This document shows positions 6,967 to 13,426 of a DNA stretch of 16,656 nt, piece after piece. The first letter of the stretch is position 1. Every line of letters starts with the position of its first letter. This DNA comes from Elusimicrobiota bacterium (GTDB lineage Bacteria > Elusimicrobiota > Elusimicrobia > UBA1565 > UBA9628), in assembly GCA_028717865.1 (NCBI GenBank), contig JAQUMZ010000015.1, positions 1-16,656 on the forward strand, given 5' to 3'. A model generated the notes under the pieces. It saw nothing but the letters and a program-made list of their open reading frames with translations, made no database searches and was not told the DNA's origin. The translations under genes and the position numbers were made by a program.

Positions 6967-7010
6967 TTGCGCTCTCGCTTCGCTCAAGCGCTGGCTTAAC
7001 GGCGGTGACC
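6963..7010. repeat. copy B of a 48-49 nt intergenic element
   Basis: The element begins CCGGTTGCGCTC (6963-6974) and ends with TTAACGGC (6996-7003) and TGACC (7006-7010). The ends match the copy at 4209-4257. The middle differs in sequence but keeps about the same length (21 versus 24 nt) and has its own self-complementarity (GCGCT...AGCGC). Confidence 0.5.
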
Positions 7011-7030
7011 ATGGTCAAAGCCGTGCGCGA

Positions 7031-7063
7031 GGTTCGCGCCCGACCGAAGGGCGGGTGCGAACC
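7031..7063. repeat. 12-bp inverted repeat in the lpxB spacer
   Basis: GGTTCGCGCCCG (7031-7042) pairs with CGGGTGCGAACC (7052-7063) around a 9-nt loop. Eleven of twelve positions are Watson-Crick and the remaining one is a G-T wobble on the plus-strand RNA. It abuts the next perfect inverted repeat at 7065. Confidence 0.65.
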
Positions 7064-7064
7064 C

Positions 7065-7090
7065 CGGCGCCGCCACTCCGGGCGGCGCCG
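7065..7090. repeat. perfect 10-bp inverted repeat in the lpxB spacer
   Basis: CGGCGCCGCC (7065-7074) pairs with GGCGGCGCCG (7081-7090) around ACTCCG. On the plus strand it is followed by TTCTGTTGT, weakly terminator-like, but no plus-strand gene ends here. On the minus strand no T-tract follows. Confidence 0.65.
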
Positions 7091-7167
7091 TTCTGTTGTA
7101 CGATTCCTTGCGCGCGTGCTTAACCGCGCCGGCGCGGCGAGTTCCGGCTTCAGTTGAAGAATTCAGG

Positions 7168-8214
7168 CTAATCTCCCCGCAGCATGTCCTTGCCCACGGT
7201 CTTGGCGATGCGGCCCAAATCCTGCGCCCACGGCGGAATCAAGGAGCGGGCTTGCGCGTAGTCCGAGACCTCGTAGCGCTCCAGTTCGTCCGAGATCTGC
7301 AGGGCGAGCTTCAGCGCCTCGACGCCGTGCTCGCCGCTGGGCCAGGGCTTGCGGTTGTGGCGTATGCAGTCGAGGAAGTGCTCGTGCTCGTTGCGCAGCG
7401 GCTCGGTCTTGGCGAATTTGGGGCGGAGCACCTCGACGTCCTTCAAGGTCTTGATCACCGGGGTCTTGCGCTTGTAGATCTTGAGCGAGGTGCTGCCGTA
7501 ATCCAGGGAGATGTAGGAGTCTTTTTGGAACACCCGCAGCTTGCGGCTTTTCTCCAGGGAGATGCGGCTGGCGGTCAAGTCCGCGATGCAGCCGGATTTG
7601 AAGCGGACCCGGACGTTGGCGATGTCCTCGTGCGCGCCGATGAGGTGCGCGCCCACGGCCTCCAGCGAATCCACGGGCGAGCCCACCAGGGTCAGCAGGA
7701 TGTCGAGATCGTGGATCATGAGGTCGAGCACTACCCCGATATGGCTCATGCGGGGATCGTAGGGGCCCAAACGCTCGACGGTGATGAAGCGGGGGTTCCG
7801 GATGTGCTTGAGGGCCTCCAGAACCGCGGGGTTGAAGCGCTCCACGTGGCCCACCATAAGCACGCAGCCGTTGGCCTCGGCCGCGTCGAGCAGGCAGCGC
7901 GCCTCCTCGACCGAGGAGGCGATGGGTTTCTCGATGAGGCAGTGCTTGCCCGCCCGCAAAGCCGCCAGGCCCACTTCCTTGTGCAGCGGGGTGGGCACGG
8001 AGACGATGATGGCGTCCGATTTGGCTATGACGTCGCGATAATCGCGCGCGGCCACGGTGTTGCATTGCCAGGCCGCGAACTGGGCCCGCCATAGGTTGGT
8101 GTCGCAGACGCCCGACAGCTCGAAATCGGGCGTCTTGCCCAGGACCTTGGCGTGCAGCGTGCCGATCTTGCCGGCGCCCAGCACTCCGATCTTGATGCGG
8201 CGGCTGTGGCTCAT
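7168..8214 (-). CDS. Gfo/Idh/MocA oxidoreductase, probable UDP-GlcNAc 3-dehydrogenase (GnnA-like)
   Basis: A 348-residue NAD(P)-dependent dehydrogenase. The Rossmann motif GVLGAGKIGTLHA is at 10-22, the family EKP motif at 95-97 (Lys96), GHVERFNPAV at 122-131, and the DLMIHDLD segment carries the likely catalytic His168/Asp169. Members with GHVERFNP that sit between lpx genes are commonly GnnA. GnnA oxidises C3 of UDP-GlcNAc so that GnnB can install a 3-amino group, giving amide-linked acyl chains in lipid A. That assignment is inferred from motif and position. No GnnB-like aminotransferase is in the window, so another sugar substrate is possible. ATG 8214 overlaps the lpxI stop by 4 nt and has GGAGG 4 nt upstream. 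A hairpin-rich spacer follows. Confidence 0.75.
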   Translation of the reverse strand: MSHSRRIKIGVLGAGKIGTLHAKVLGKTPDFELSGVCDTNLWRAQFAAWQCNTVAARDYRDVIAKSDAIIVSVPTPLHKEVGLAALRAGKHCLIEKPIASSVEEARCLLDAAEANGCVLMVGHVERFNPAVLEALKHIRNPRFITVERLGPYDPRMSHIGVVLDLMIHDLDILLTLVGSPVDSLEAVGAHLIGAHEDIANVRVRFKSGCIADLTASRISLEKSRKLRVFQKDSYISLDYGSTSLKIYKRKTPVIKTLKDVEVLRPKFAKTEPLRNEHEHFLDCIRHNRKPWPSGEHGVEALKLALQISDELERYEVSDYAQARSLIPPWAQDLGRIAKTVGKDMLRGD

Positions 8215-9053
8215 GGATCCTCCGGGCCTTCCGCGGGCAGCCCGACGATGGCGAGCTTGCGTTCGTCGGCCAGGCGCAGAAAGGAGTCTTTGTCGAAAAT
8301 AATGGTGGTGCCGGCTTCCACGGCCACGGCGGAGACCTTCGCCTGGGCGAAGGTCTCCAGGGAATCCAGCCCCAGGACCGGGATGTCGAAGCGCGGATCC
8401 TGCCGGGGCTTGGCCACCTTGACCACGGTAAGCGGCGTGGCGCGGCCGTGGGCGCGGGCGAGGTCCCGGGCCCGGAGGATGGCGGCGTCCGTGCCTTCCA
8501 TGGCCTCCACCGCGATGACCGCGCCGTCGCGGACCACCACGGTCTGCCCGATGTCGAAGCCCGCCACGGCCTTGGCCGCGGACCAGCCGAGGCGGATGTC
8601 GGCGCGCTCGGTCGCCGCAGGCCGGCGCCGCGTAAGCGCGCCCAGCGGCACCAGCAGATGCGCCAGGAACGTGGCCGAGGAGAGCAGTTCGATGCCGTCC
8701 CGGGCGAATTCGTCGGCGACGGCGCGCAGGATCGTGTCCGTGCGCTTGTCGCGCAGCCCCGCCAGGAGCTTGATGGCGCGCAAGTCCGGGCGCACGCCCC
8801 CAAACAGCGAGGAGTGCTGCACCTTGCCGACCATGACCGCCCGGCTCACGCCGGCGGCCCGCAAATGCGCGATCGGCTTGGAGATCTGGCCCAGGGGGAA
8901 GTACGCCACCGAACCGCAGAGGGCTTCGAGGGCCGGGTCGGTCACGCCGGAAATGCCCAAAGCCACGACCGGCACGCCCATGCGCCGGGCCTCCGCCGCG
9001 AAGAGCAGCGGAAAGCGTCCGGAGCCGGCGAGCAGGCCGATGGGCCGGTTCAG
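8211..9053 (-). CDS. lpxI: UDP-2,3-diacylglucosamine pyrophosphatase LpxI
   Basis: A 280-residue LpxI (DUF1009 family), close to the length of Caulobacter LpxI. It cleaves UDP-2,3-diacylglucosamine to lipid X and UMP, replacing LpxH. Seen features: N-terminal GLLAGSGRFPLLFA, the VMVGKVQ motif, EAMEGTDAAILRA, and a C-terminal DPRFDIPVLG segment that probably holds the catalytic Asp. No ATG, GTG or TTG gives a complete N-terminus; the first downstream ATG would delete the GSGRFP motif. The CTG at 9053-9051 overlaps the lpxA stop (CTGA) and has GGAGG seven nt upstream (9065-9061), so I take CTG as the start. The open frame continues upstream only as antisense-like Arg/Gly-rich sequence within lpxA. 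The stop overlaps the next gene by 4 nt. Confidence 0.88.
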   Translation of the reverse strand: MNRPIGLLAGSGRFPLLFAAEARRMGVPVVALGISGVTDPALEALCGSVAYFPLGQISKPIAHLRAAGVSRAVMVGKVQHSSLFGGVRPDLRAIKLLAGLRDKRTDTILRAVADEFARDGIELLSSATFLAHLLVPLGALTRRRPAATERADIRLGWSAAKAVAGFDIGQTVVVRDGAVIAVEAMEGTDAAILRARDLARAHGRATPLTVVKVAKPRQDPRFDIPVLGLDSLETFAQAKVSAVAVEAGTTIIFDKDSFLRLADERKLAIVGLPAEGPEDP

Positions 9054-9853
9054 GCGGCCGCCTCCTCGCCGACGCCCGCGGCCCTGGCGCCGCGCAGGAT
9101 GCCGCGCTTGGCCGAGGCGATGAAATCCAGCAATTCGGCCACTTCCGGCGTGGACGGAGCGGCGCGCAAGGTTTTCACGGCCTCTTCCAGGCGCAGGCCC
9201 CGCAGGAACAGGGTTCGATAGGCGTTGCGCAGGGCGCGGATGGCCGCCGGGGCCAGGCCCGCGCGGCGCAGGCCCACCAGGTTGAGGCCGCGCAGGCTCG
9301 CGCGGTCGCCCTGGGCCAGGCAGAAGGGCAGGATGTCCTTGCCGATCATCGAGCCCGCGCTGGTCATCGACAGGCGGCCGACGCGGACGAACTGATGCAC
9401 CCCGACGAGAGCGGAAATGACGGCGCGGTCGCCCACGGTGACGTGCCCCGCCAAGCCGGTCGCGTTGGCGAGTATGACGTCGTCGCCGACGCGGCAATCG
9501 TGCGCCACGTGCGAGAACGCCATGAACAGGCCGCCCGAGCCGATGCGCGTCTCGGCCGTGGCCGTCGTGCCGCGGTGGATCGTCACGCCCTCGCGCAGGG
9601 TGTTGCGGTCGCCCATGACCACGCGGGTCGGTTCGCCGGCGTACTTGAGGTCTTGCGGCGGGGTGCCCACGAACGCGGAGGCGACGAGCCGGTTGTCGCG
9701 GCCCAGGACGGCGTGTTCGATGACGCAATGGGGGCCGACGCGGCAGCCGGGCCCGATGACGGTTTCGGGGCCGATCACGCAGCCGGGCCCGATGTCGGCG
9801 GTGGGATCTATGTGGGCGCCGGGGTGTATGACGGCGCTGGGGTGGATGGGCAT
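9050..9853 (-). CDS. lpxA: UDP-N-acetylglucosamine acyltransferase LpxA
   Basis: A 267-residue acyltransferase that moves a 3-hydroxyacyl chain from ACP to UDP-GlcNAc (or UDP-GlcNAc3N), the first step of lipid A synthesis. The N-terminal two thirds are left-handed beta-helix hexapeptide repeats, including many [IV]-G-x-x-x-x turns. Key residues visible are His93 in TIHRGT, catalytic His118 in SHVAHDC, His137 in LAGHV, and His153 in GVHQFVRVG. GTPPQDLKY is also typical. A helical C-terminal part follows. By ungapped comparison with E. coli LpxA, the acyl-ruler position Gly173 corresponds to Ala166 here. ATG 9853 is one base after the fabZ stop, with GAGGAG upstream. The 3' end overlaps lpxI by 4 nt. 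Confidence 0.95.
   Translation of the reverse strand: MPIHPSAVIHPGAHIDPTADIGPGCVIGPETVIGPGCRVGPHCVIEHAVLGRDNRLVASAFVGTPPQDLKYAGEPTRVVMGDRNTLREGVTIHRGTTATAETRIGSGGLFMAFSHVAHDCRVGDDVILANATGLAGHVTVGDRAVISALVGVHQFVRVGRLSMTSAGSMIGKDILPFCLAQGDRASLRGLNLVGLRRAGLAPAAIRALRNAYRTLFLRGLRLEEAVKTLRAAPSTPEVAELLDFIASAKRGILRGARAAGVGEEAAA
9061..9065 (-). promoter_or_regulatory. Shine-Dalgarno that decides the lpxI CTG start
   Basis: GGAGG on the minus strand, inside the last codons of lpxA, with a 7-nt spacer to the CTG at 9053. The spacing and strength match the ribosome sites of the neighbouring genes (lpxC, fabZ) and support initiation at this non-standard codon. Confidence 0.55.
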
Positions 9854-9854
9854 C

Positions 9855-10313
9855 TCAAGCTCCTCGGTCGACCAGGGCGAAGGTCAGTTCCGCCTCGGCG
9901 ACCAATTTGTCGTTGACGAAGGCCTTCCCGATGAATTTCCCCGCCCGGCCGATGCGCAGGGCCTGCAGACGCAGCTTGAGGACGCTGCCGGGAAAGACCG
10001 GGGCCCGGAACTTGACGCCCTCGAGCCCCATGAAATAGGCCAGCTTGCCGGCGAAATCGGGCTTGGAGAGAACCATGGCGCAGGCGGTCTGGGCCATGGC
10101 CTCGATGATGAGCACCCCGGGCATGACCGGGTGGCCCGGGAAGTGCCCGGCGAAGAAGGGCTCGTTGACGGTGACGCATTTCGTGCCTACGGCGATTTTG
10201 TCCTCCTCGACGACTTCCACGTGGTCCACGAGCAGGAACGGGTAGCGGTGCGGGATGGCCGCCTGGATAGCGCGGATATCCAGCACGCGCGCGGCGGTTG
10301 TTTCTTCGGGCAT
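9855..10313 (-). CDS. fabZ: 3-hydroxyacyl-ACP dehydratase FabZ
   Basis: A 152-residue hot-dog-fold dehydratase of normal length. It dehydrates (3R)-hydroxyacyl-ACP in fatty-acid elongation and so competes with LpxA and LpxD for the same hydroxyacyl-ACP pool, which explains its place in the operon. The active-site helix is plain: His57 in FAGHFPGHPVMPG and Glu71 in LIIEAMAQ, 14 residues apart as in the family. N-terminal IPHRYPFLLVD is also typical. ATG 10313 lies one base after the lpxC stop, with GGAGG overlapping the end of lpxC. It is a separate gene, not the LpxC-FabZ fusion known in some phyla. Confidence 0.95.
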   Translation of the reverse strand: MPEETTAARVLDIRAIQAAIPHRYPFLLVDHVEVVEEDKIAVGTKCVTVNEPFFAGHFPGHPVMPGVLIIEAMAQTACAMVLSKPDFAGKLAYFMGLEGVKFRAPVFPGSVLKLRLQALRIGRAGKFIGKAFVNDKLVAEAELTFALVDRGA

Positions 10314-10314
10314 G

Positions 10315-11214
10315 TCAGGCCTCCAAGGCGGCGGATTTCTTGCGCAGCGACCGGGCGGCTTCGTTGAGCCGCTTGGCGAACTCCACGTTGTGGGAGTGGC
10401 CCAGGCATTGCGCCTCGACGCGCATCTTGAACAGCGGCCGGCCGATCAGGGTCAGGTCTCCTATGAGGTCCAGCATCTTGTGCCGGACGAACTCGTCGGG
10501 ATAGCGCAGGCCCTCCGAGTTGGTGTGGAATTTATCCTTGCCGATGACGATGGCGTTGTCGAGCGAGCCCCCCTGGGCCAGGCCTTGCGAGCGCAGGAAC
10601 GCCACCTCGTGTTCGAAGCAGAATGTGCGCGCGGGCGCCAGTTCCTCGAGGTATGTCCGCGGATCGAGTTCCAGCCGCAGGGCCATGCGCGGCATGAGGG
10701 GATGGTCGTGGATCAAAACCGCCTCGATCTCGAATTGTTCGGCGGGGACGGCCCGGTAACGCGCGGCGCCGTCGCTGTAGGTGACCTCGCCGGGTATGTG
10801 CTGCCAGCGCTTGGGCGCCGCCAGCGCCTCCAGGCCGGCTTCCAGCAGGGCCTGGGCGAAAGGGCGGGCCGAGCCGTCCAGGATGGGGGGTTCGTTGGCG
10901 GAGACGAGGATGTCCACGTTGTCGAGCCCGATCCCGGTGCAGGCCGAGAGCACGTGCTCCACGGTGTGAACCTTGGCCGGACCCGCGCCCAGGTTGGTGC
11001 CGCGGACGGTGGTGATCACGTTGCCGAGCCGCGCCGGGATCATGGGCGAGCCGGGCAGATCGGCGCGGAAGAAGCGGATGCCGGAGCCGGCCGGAGCCGG
11101 CCGGAACGTGATTTCGGAGCGGTTGCCCGTGTGCAGTCCTATACCCTTGAGGGTCGTCTCGCCCCGAAGCGTGGTCTGGGGACAAGACGCGTCCGTCGCG
11201 CTTGACTGGTTCAC
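10315..11214 (-). CDS. lpxC: UDP-3-O-acyl-N-acetylglucosamine deacetylase LpxC
   Basis: A 299-residue zinc deacetylase catalysing the committed step of lipid A synthesis. Zinc ligands are visible as His87 (in HTVEH, with catalytic Glu86) and His245 and Asp249 in EFVRHKMLDLIGD. Asp253 and His273 (LGHSHN) correspond to the other catalytic residues of E. coli LpxC. N-terminal KGIGLHTG and ILDGSARPF are family motifs. The start codon is GTG at 11214, directly after the lpxD TAA, with GGAGG six nt upstream. The C-terminus ends in a basic tail rather than the long degradation tail of E. coli, so FtsH-type control is not evident. The stop is one base from fabZ. Confidence 0.95.
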   Translation of the reverse strand: MNQSSATDASCPQTTLRGETTLKGIGLHTGNRSEITFRPAPAGSGIRFFRADLPGSPMIPARLGNVITTVRGTNLGAGPAKVHTVEHVLSACTGIGLDNVDILVSANEPPILDGSARPFAQALLEAGLEALAAPKRWQHIPGEVTYSDGAARYRAVPAEQFEIEAVLIHDHPLMPRMALRLELDPRTYLEELAPARTFCFEHEVAFLRSQGLAQGGSLDNAIVIGKDKFHTNSEGLRYPDEFVRHKMLDLIGDLTLIGRPLFKMRVEAQCLGHSHNVEFAKRLNEAARSLRKKSAALEA

Positions 11215-12294
11215 TTATGCCTCCGGTTTCCCGCCCTCGGCCCGCGGCTGCGGCGGCCGGCGCAGCGCCTTGAGCGCGGCGTGCATCTCGGGCAGCTTTC
11301 CAAAAAGGGCCTGCAGCTTGAACGCCTCGCGGTGCGGCCGGGCCGGGGAGCCGAATAGGATCTGGCCGGGCTCGACGTCGGACATTATTCCGCTCTGCGC
11401 CGCCACTTGCGCGCGGTCGCCGATGCGCAGGTGCCCGGCCACGCCGACCTGTCCGCCCAAGACGACGAAATCCCCCACGGTCGTCGACCCCGCCACGCCC
11501 ACCTGCGCCACGAGCAGGCAGCCGCGGCCGAGCCGGCAGTTGTGTCCGATCTGGACCAGATTGTCGATCTTGGTCCCGGCGCCGATCACGGTCGAGCCCA
11601 CGGTGCCGCGGTCGATCGTGGAGTTGGCCCCGATCTCCACGTCGTCCTGGACCACCACGTTGCCGAGTTGCGGGATCTTGCGATGCTGGCCGGTCTTGCG
11701 GTCCGTGGAGAATCCGTACCCGTCGGCGCCGATCACCACGCCGGGATGCAGGATGCAGCGGTCTCCCACGACGCAATGGTCGCGGATGGTCACCTGGGGA
11801 TAGATCGTGCACCGGCGGCCGATGCGCGCGTTCTCGCCGATGTGGCATTGGGACCCGATGGTCGTTTCCGTTCCGATCTCGGCGCCGCGCTCGATGACGG
11901 TGAACGGGCCCACGCCGACGCCCGCGGCCAGCTTGGCCTGGTAATGGATCGAGGCCTTGGCGTCCACGGTCGGCAGCGGCCGAGGCCGGGCGGAATCGAC
12001 CAGGCTCAGGATCAGGGAGAAGGCGTATTGCGGATCGTCGACGAAGATGCGGGCCCGCGCCGGGCACGGGATTTTCGGCGCCGAGGCGGGCAGAATGACG
12101 CAGCCGGCGCGAGTGGCGGCCGCCGCGTCGAGATAGCGCATGTTGCCCAGGAATGAAACGTCCTCCGGCCCGGCTTCGCAGAGAGCGGCGACGCCGCGGA
12201 TGGAGGCGGCGGTGTCGCCCTCGGCCCGGCCCGCCACGATTCGGGCCAGTTCGGCGACCGATTTGGGCAGCGCGGACGGCTCGGTGGTTCCCAT
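11215..12294 (-). CDS. lpxD: UDP-3-O-acylglucosamine N-acyltransferase LpxD
   Basis: A 359-residue acyltransferase of normal length that adds the N-linked hydroxyacyl chain to UDP-3-O-acyl-GlcN after LpxC. An N-terminal uridine-binding domain (about 1-105, with the VSFLGNMRY motif at 46-54) precedes a long left-handed beta helix. Catalytic His251 is in VQIGHNCRLG. GADGYGF (189-195) and RKIPQLGNV are also conserved. The C-terminal helical tail is Pro/Arg-rich at its very end. ATG 12294 is one base after the skp-like stop codon. Confidence 0.95.
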   Translation of the reverse strand: MGTTEPSALPKSVAELARIVAGRAEGDTAASIRGVAALCEAGPEDVSFLGNMRYLDAAAATRAGCVILPASAPKIPCPARARIFVDDPQYAFSLILSLVDSARPRPLPTVDAKASIHYQAKLAAGVGVGPFTVIERGAEIGTETTIGSQCHIGENARIGRRCTIYPQVTIRDHCVVGDRCILHPGVVIGADGYGFSTDRKTGQHRKIPQLGNVVVQDDVEIGANSTIDRGTVGSTVIGAGTKIDNLVQIGHNCRLGRGCLLVAQVGVAGSTTVGDFVVLGGQVGVAGHLRIGDRAQVAAQSGIMSDVEPGQILFGSPARPHREAFKLQALFGKLPEMHAALKALRRPPQPRAEGGKPEA

Positions 12295-12295
12295 C

Positions 12296-13408
12296 TTATT
12301 GCCCCCGGATGTACTCGAGAATTTTGTCGGTCAGGTCCACGGCGTTGTGCCCGTAGAGGATGGCGCCGCGGTCTACGATGACGCTGACTCCCTCGCGCCG
12401 GGCCACCTCCTTGACGGCCAGGTACAGTTTGCCCAGCAGGATTTCGGATTTGCGCGCCTCCAGTTTCAGCAGGCCCTGCTCGGCCGCCGCCTGCTGTTCG
12501 CGCGCCTCGGCCTCCGTGCGCGCCAGTTCGGCGGCGGCGGCGGCGATTCTGTCGTCGAGCGCCTGCGGGGAGCCGGCCGGAGGCTCCGGCCGCGGCGGTT
12601 CTCCGGCGCCGGGGACGTCGGCGGCGGGGGCGGGCGGCGCCGCGGGGACCGGAACCGGGAGCGGTTGGGGGGGAGCGGCTACGGCCGGTCCCGCGGCGGC
12701 CTCCGGAAGATCGATTACCGGCGGCGTTGCGATGGGCGGCGCGGCGGCGACCGTTCCGGCGTCGGCCGGAGGGGCTTCGACGGGCGGCGCGGGGGCCTCG
12801 GACGGTCCGAAACCGGGCAGCCCCGCCAGGGCGGGGTTCAACGACTCCGGTTCCGATGGGCGCGGCGCCGCGGCCGAGCTGACCGATACGGCGGGGGAAC
12901 TGCTCGCGGCGGCCGCGGGGGCGACTGGTTCGGCCTTGACGGCCGGTTCTGCGCTCAAGGCGAGCGCGGCGGCGGGACCGCTCGAAACGACGGCGGGTAC
13001 GACGGGCTCGGCCGCAATGGTCGGGGAACTGCGCGCGACCAGCGGGGGGGCGGCCGCGGCGGTTTGAGGCGGGGCCGGAGCCGAAACGGGGGCGGCGGCT
13101 GCGGCGGACGTGGAAGCGGCCATGACCGCCCGCTGGACCTTGAGCTCGTCGAGTTCGGCGCGCAGGCGCAGAACTCCGGCCTTGCGCAGGTTGATCTGCT
13201 CCTCGGCCTGGCGCACCGCCTCTTCGAAGCTTTCCTTGGCCTTCTTGGTTTCGGGAAAGAGGGCGAAAAGGCGCTTCATGTCCACGAAGCCGATGTTGCC
13301 GCGCTGGGCGCGGTTCTCCTCAAGGGAAAGCTCGATGGCTTTCGCGGGAGCGGCCCAAGCCAGCGCGAGCAGGGCCGCGGCGAGCATGCTTGCGTGCGGT
13401 GTTTTCAT
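12296..13408 (-). CDS. Skp/OmpH-like periplasmic chaperone with a long Ala/Pro-rich insertion
   Basis: A 370-residue protein, about twice the length of a usual Skp/OmpH (about 160-180). A signal peptide (1-24, ending AKA) is followed by NIGFVDMKRLFALFPETKKAKESFEEAV (38-65) and a charged helix to about 95. Residues 97-282 are low-complexity Ala/Pro/Ser/Val-rich sequence with few charges. The helix then resumes (283-340), and the C-terminal core ends VSVIVDRGAILYGHNAVDLTDKILEYI, typical of OmpH. The insertion therefore sits near the tip of the coiled-coil arm. Skp holds unfolded outer-membrane proteins for BamA, encoded just upstream. The start is ATG 13408, 18 nt after the bamA stop, in an AT-rich linker without a Shine-Dalgarno. 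The domain call is firm; the role of the insertion is unknown. Confidence 0.85.
   Translation of the reverse strand: MKTPHASMLAAALLALAWAAPAKAIELSLEENRAQRGNIGFVDMKRLFALFPETKKAKESFEEAVRQAEEQINLRKAGVLRLRAELDELKVQRAVMAASTSAAAAAPVSAPAPPQTAAAAPPLVARSSPTIAAEPVVPAVVSSGPAAALALSAEPAVKAEPVAPAAAASSSPAVSVSSAAAPRPSEPESLNPALAGLPGFGPSEAPAPPVEAPPADAGTVAAAPPIATPPVIDLPEAAAGPAVAAPPQPLPVPVPAAPPAPAADVPGAGEPPRPEPPAGSPQALDDRIAAAAAELARTEAEAREQQAAAEQGLLKLEARKSEILLGKLYLAVKEVARREGVSVIVDRGAILYGHNAVDLTDKILEYIRGQ
12563..13120 (-). repeat. low-complexity Ala/Pro-coding segment in the skp-like gene
   Basis: This segment codes for residues 97-282 of the Skp-like protein and is dominated by GCG/GCC/GCG-CCG type codons. It has no strict DNA repeat unit, but the composition is strongly biased. 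The open frame is kept throughout with no stop, so the insertion is maintained as protein. Confidence 0.7.
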
Positions 13409-13426
13409 AGTTAAGTTTTATTTATT

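Larger units (their letters stand above)
6903..7167. other. hairpin-rich spacer between the Gfo/Idh gene and lpxB
   Basis: A 265-bp non-coding gap inside an otherwise gapless operon. It contains five strong inverted repeats: 6938-6966 (11-bp perfect arms, 7-nt loop), 7000-7023 (perfect palindrome TGACCATGGTCA flanked by CGGC/GCCG), 7031-7063 (12-bp arms with one non-Watson-Crick position), 7065-7090 (10-bp perfect arms, 6-nt loop), and 7124-7137 (perfect palindrome CCGCGCCGGCGCGG). Copy B of a repeat element lies at 6963-7010. No stem is followed by a T-tract on the minus strand. It could be an mRNA processing or stability region, a degenerate mobile repeat cluster, or an unknown structured RNA. 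Confidence 0.65.

Noticed and set aside
7001..7075. tRNA-like arrangement (GGCGGTG at 7001-7007 can pair with CGCCGCC at 7068-7074, with a T-arm-like GGGTGCGAACCCC)
   Set aside because: The only 7-nt hairpin loop in the middle (GACCGAA) lacks the invariant U33, there is no D-arm, U8 is absent, there is no variable loop, and the T loop reads TGCGAAC. The same bases form much stronger perfect inverted repeats.
6938..7090. intrinsic terminators between the Gfo/Idh gene and lpxB
   Set aside because: The stems are strong, but none is followed by a T-tract on the minus strand, so Rho-independent termination of the operon here is not supported.
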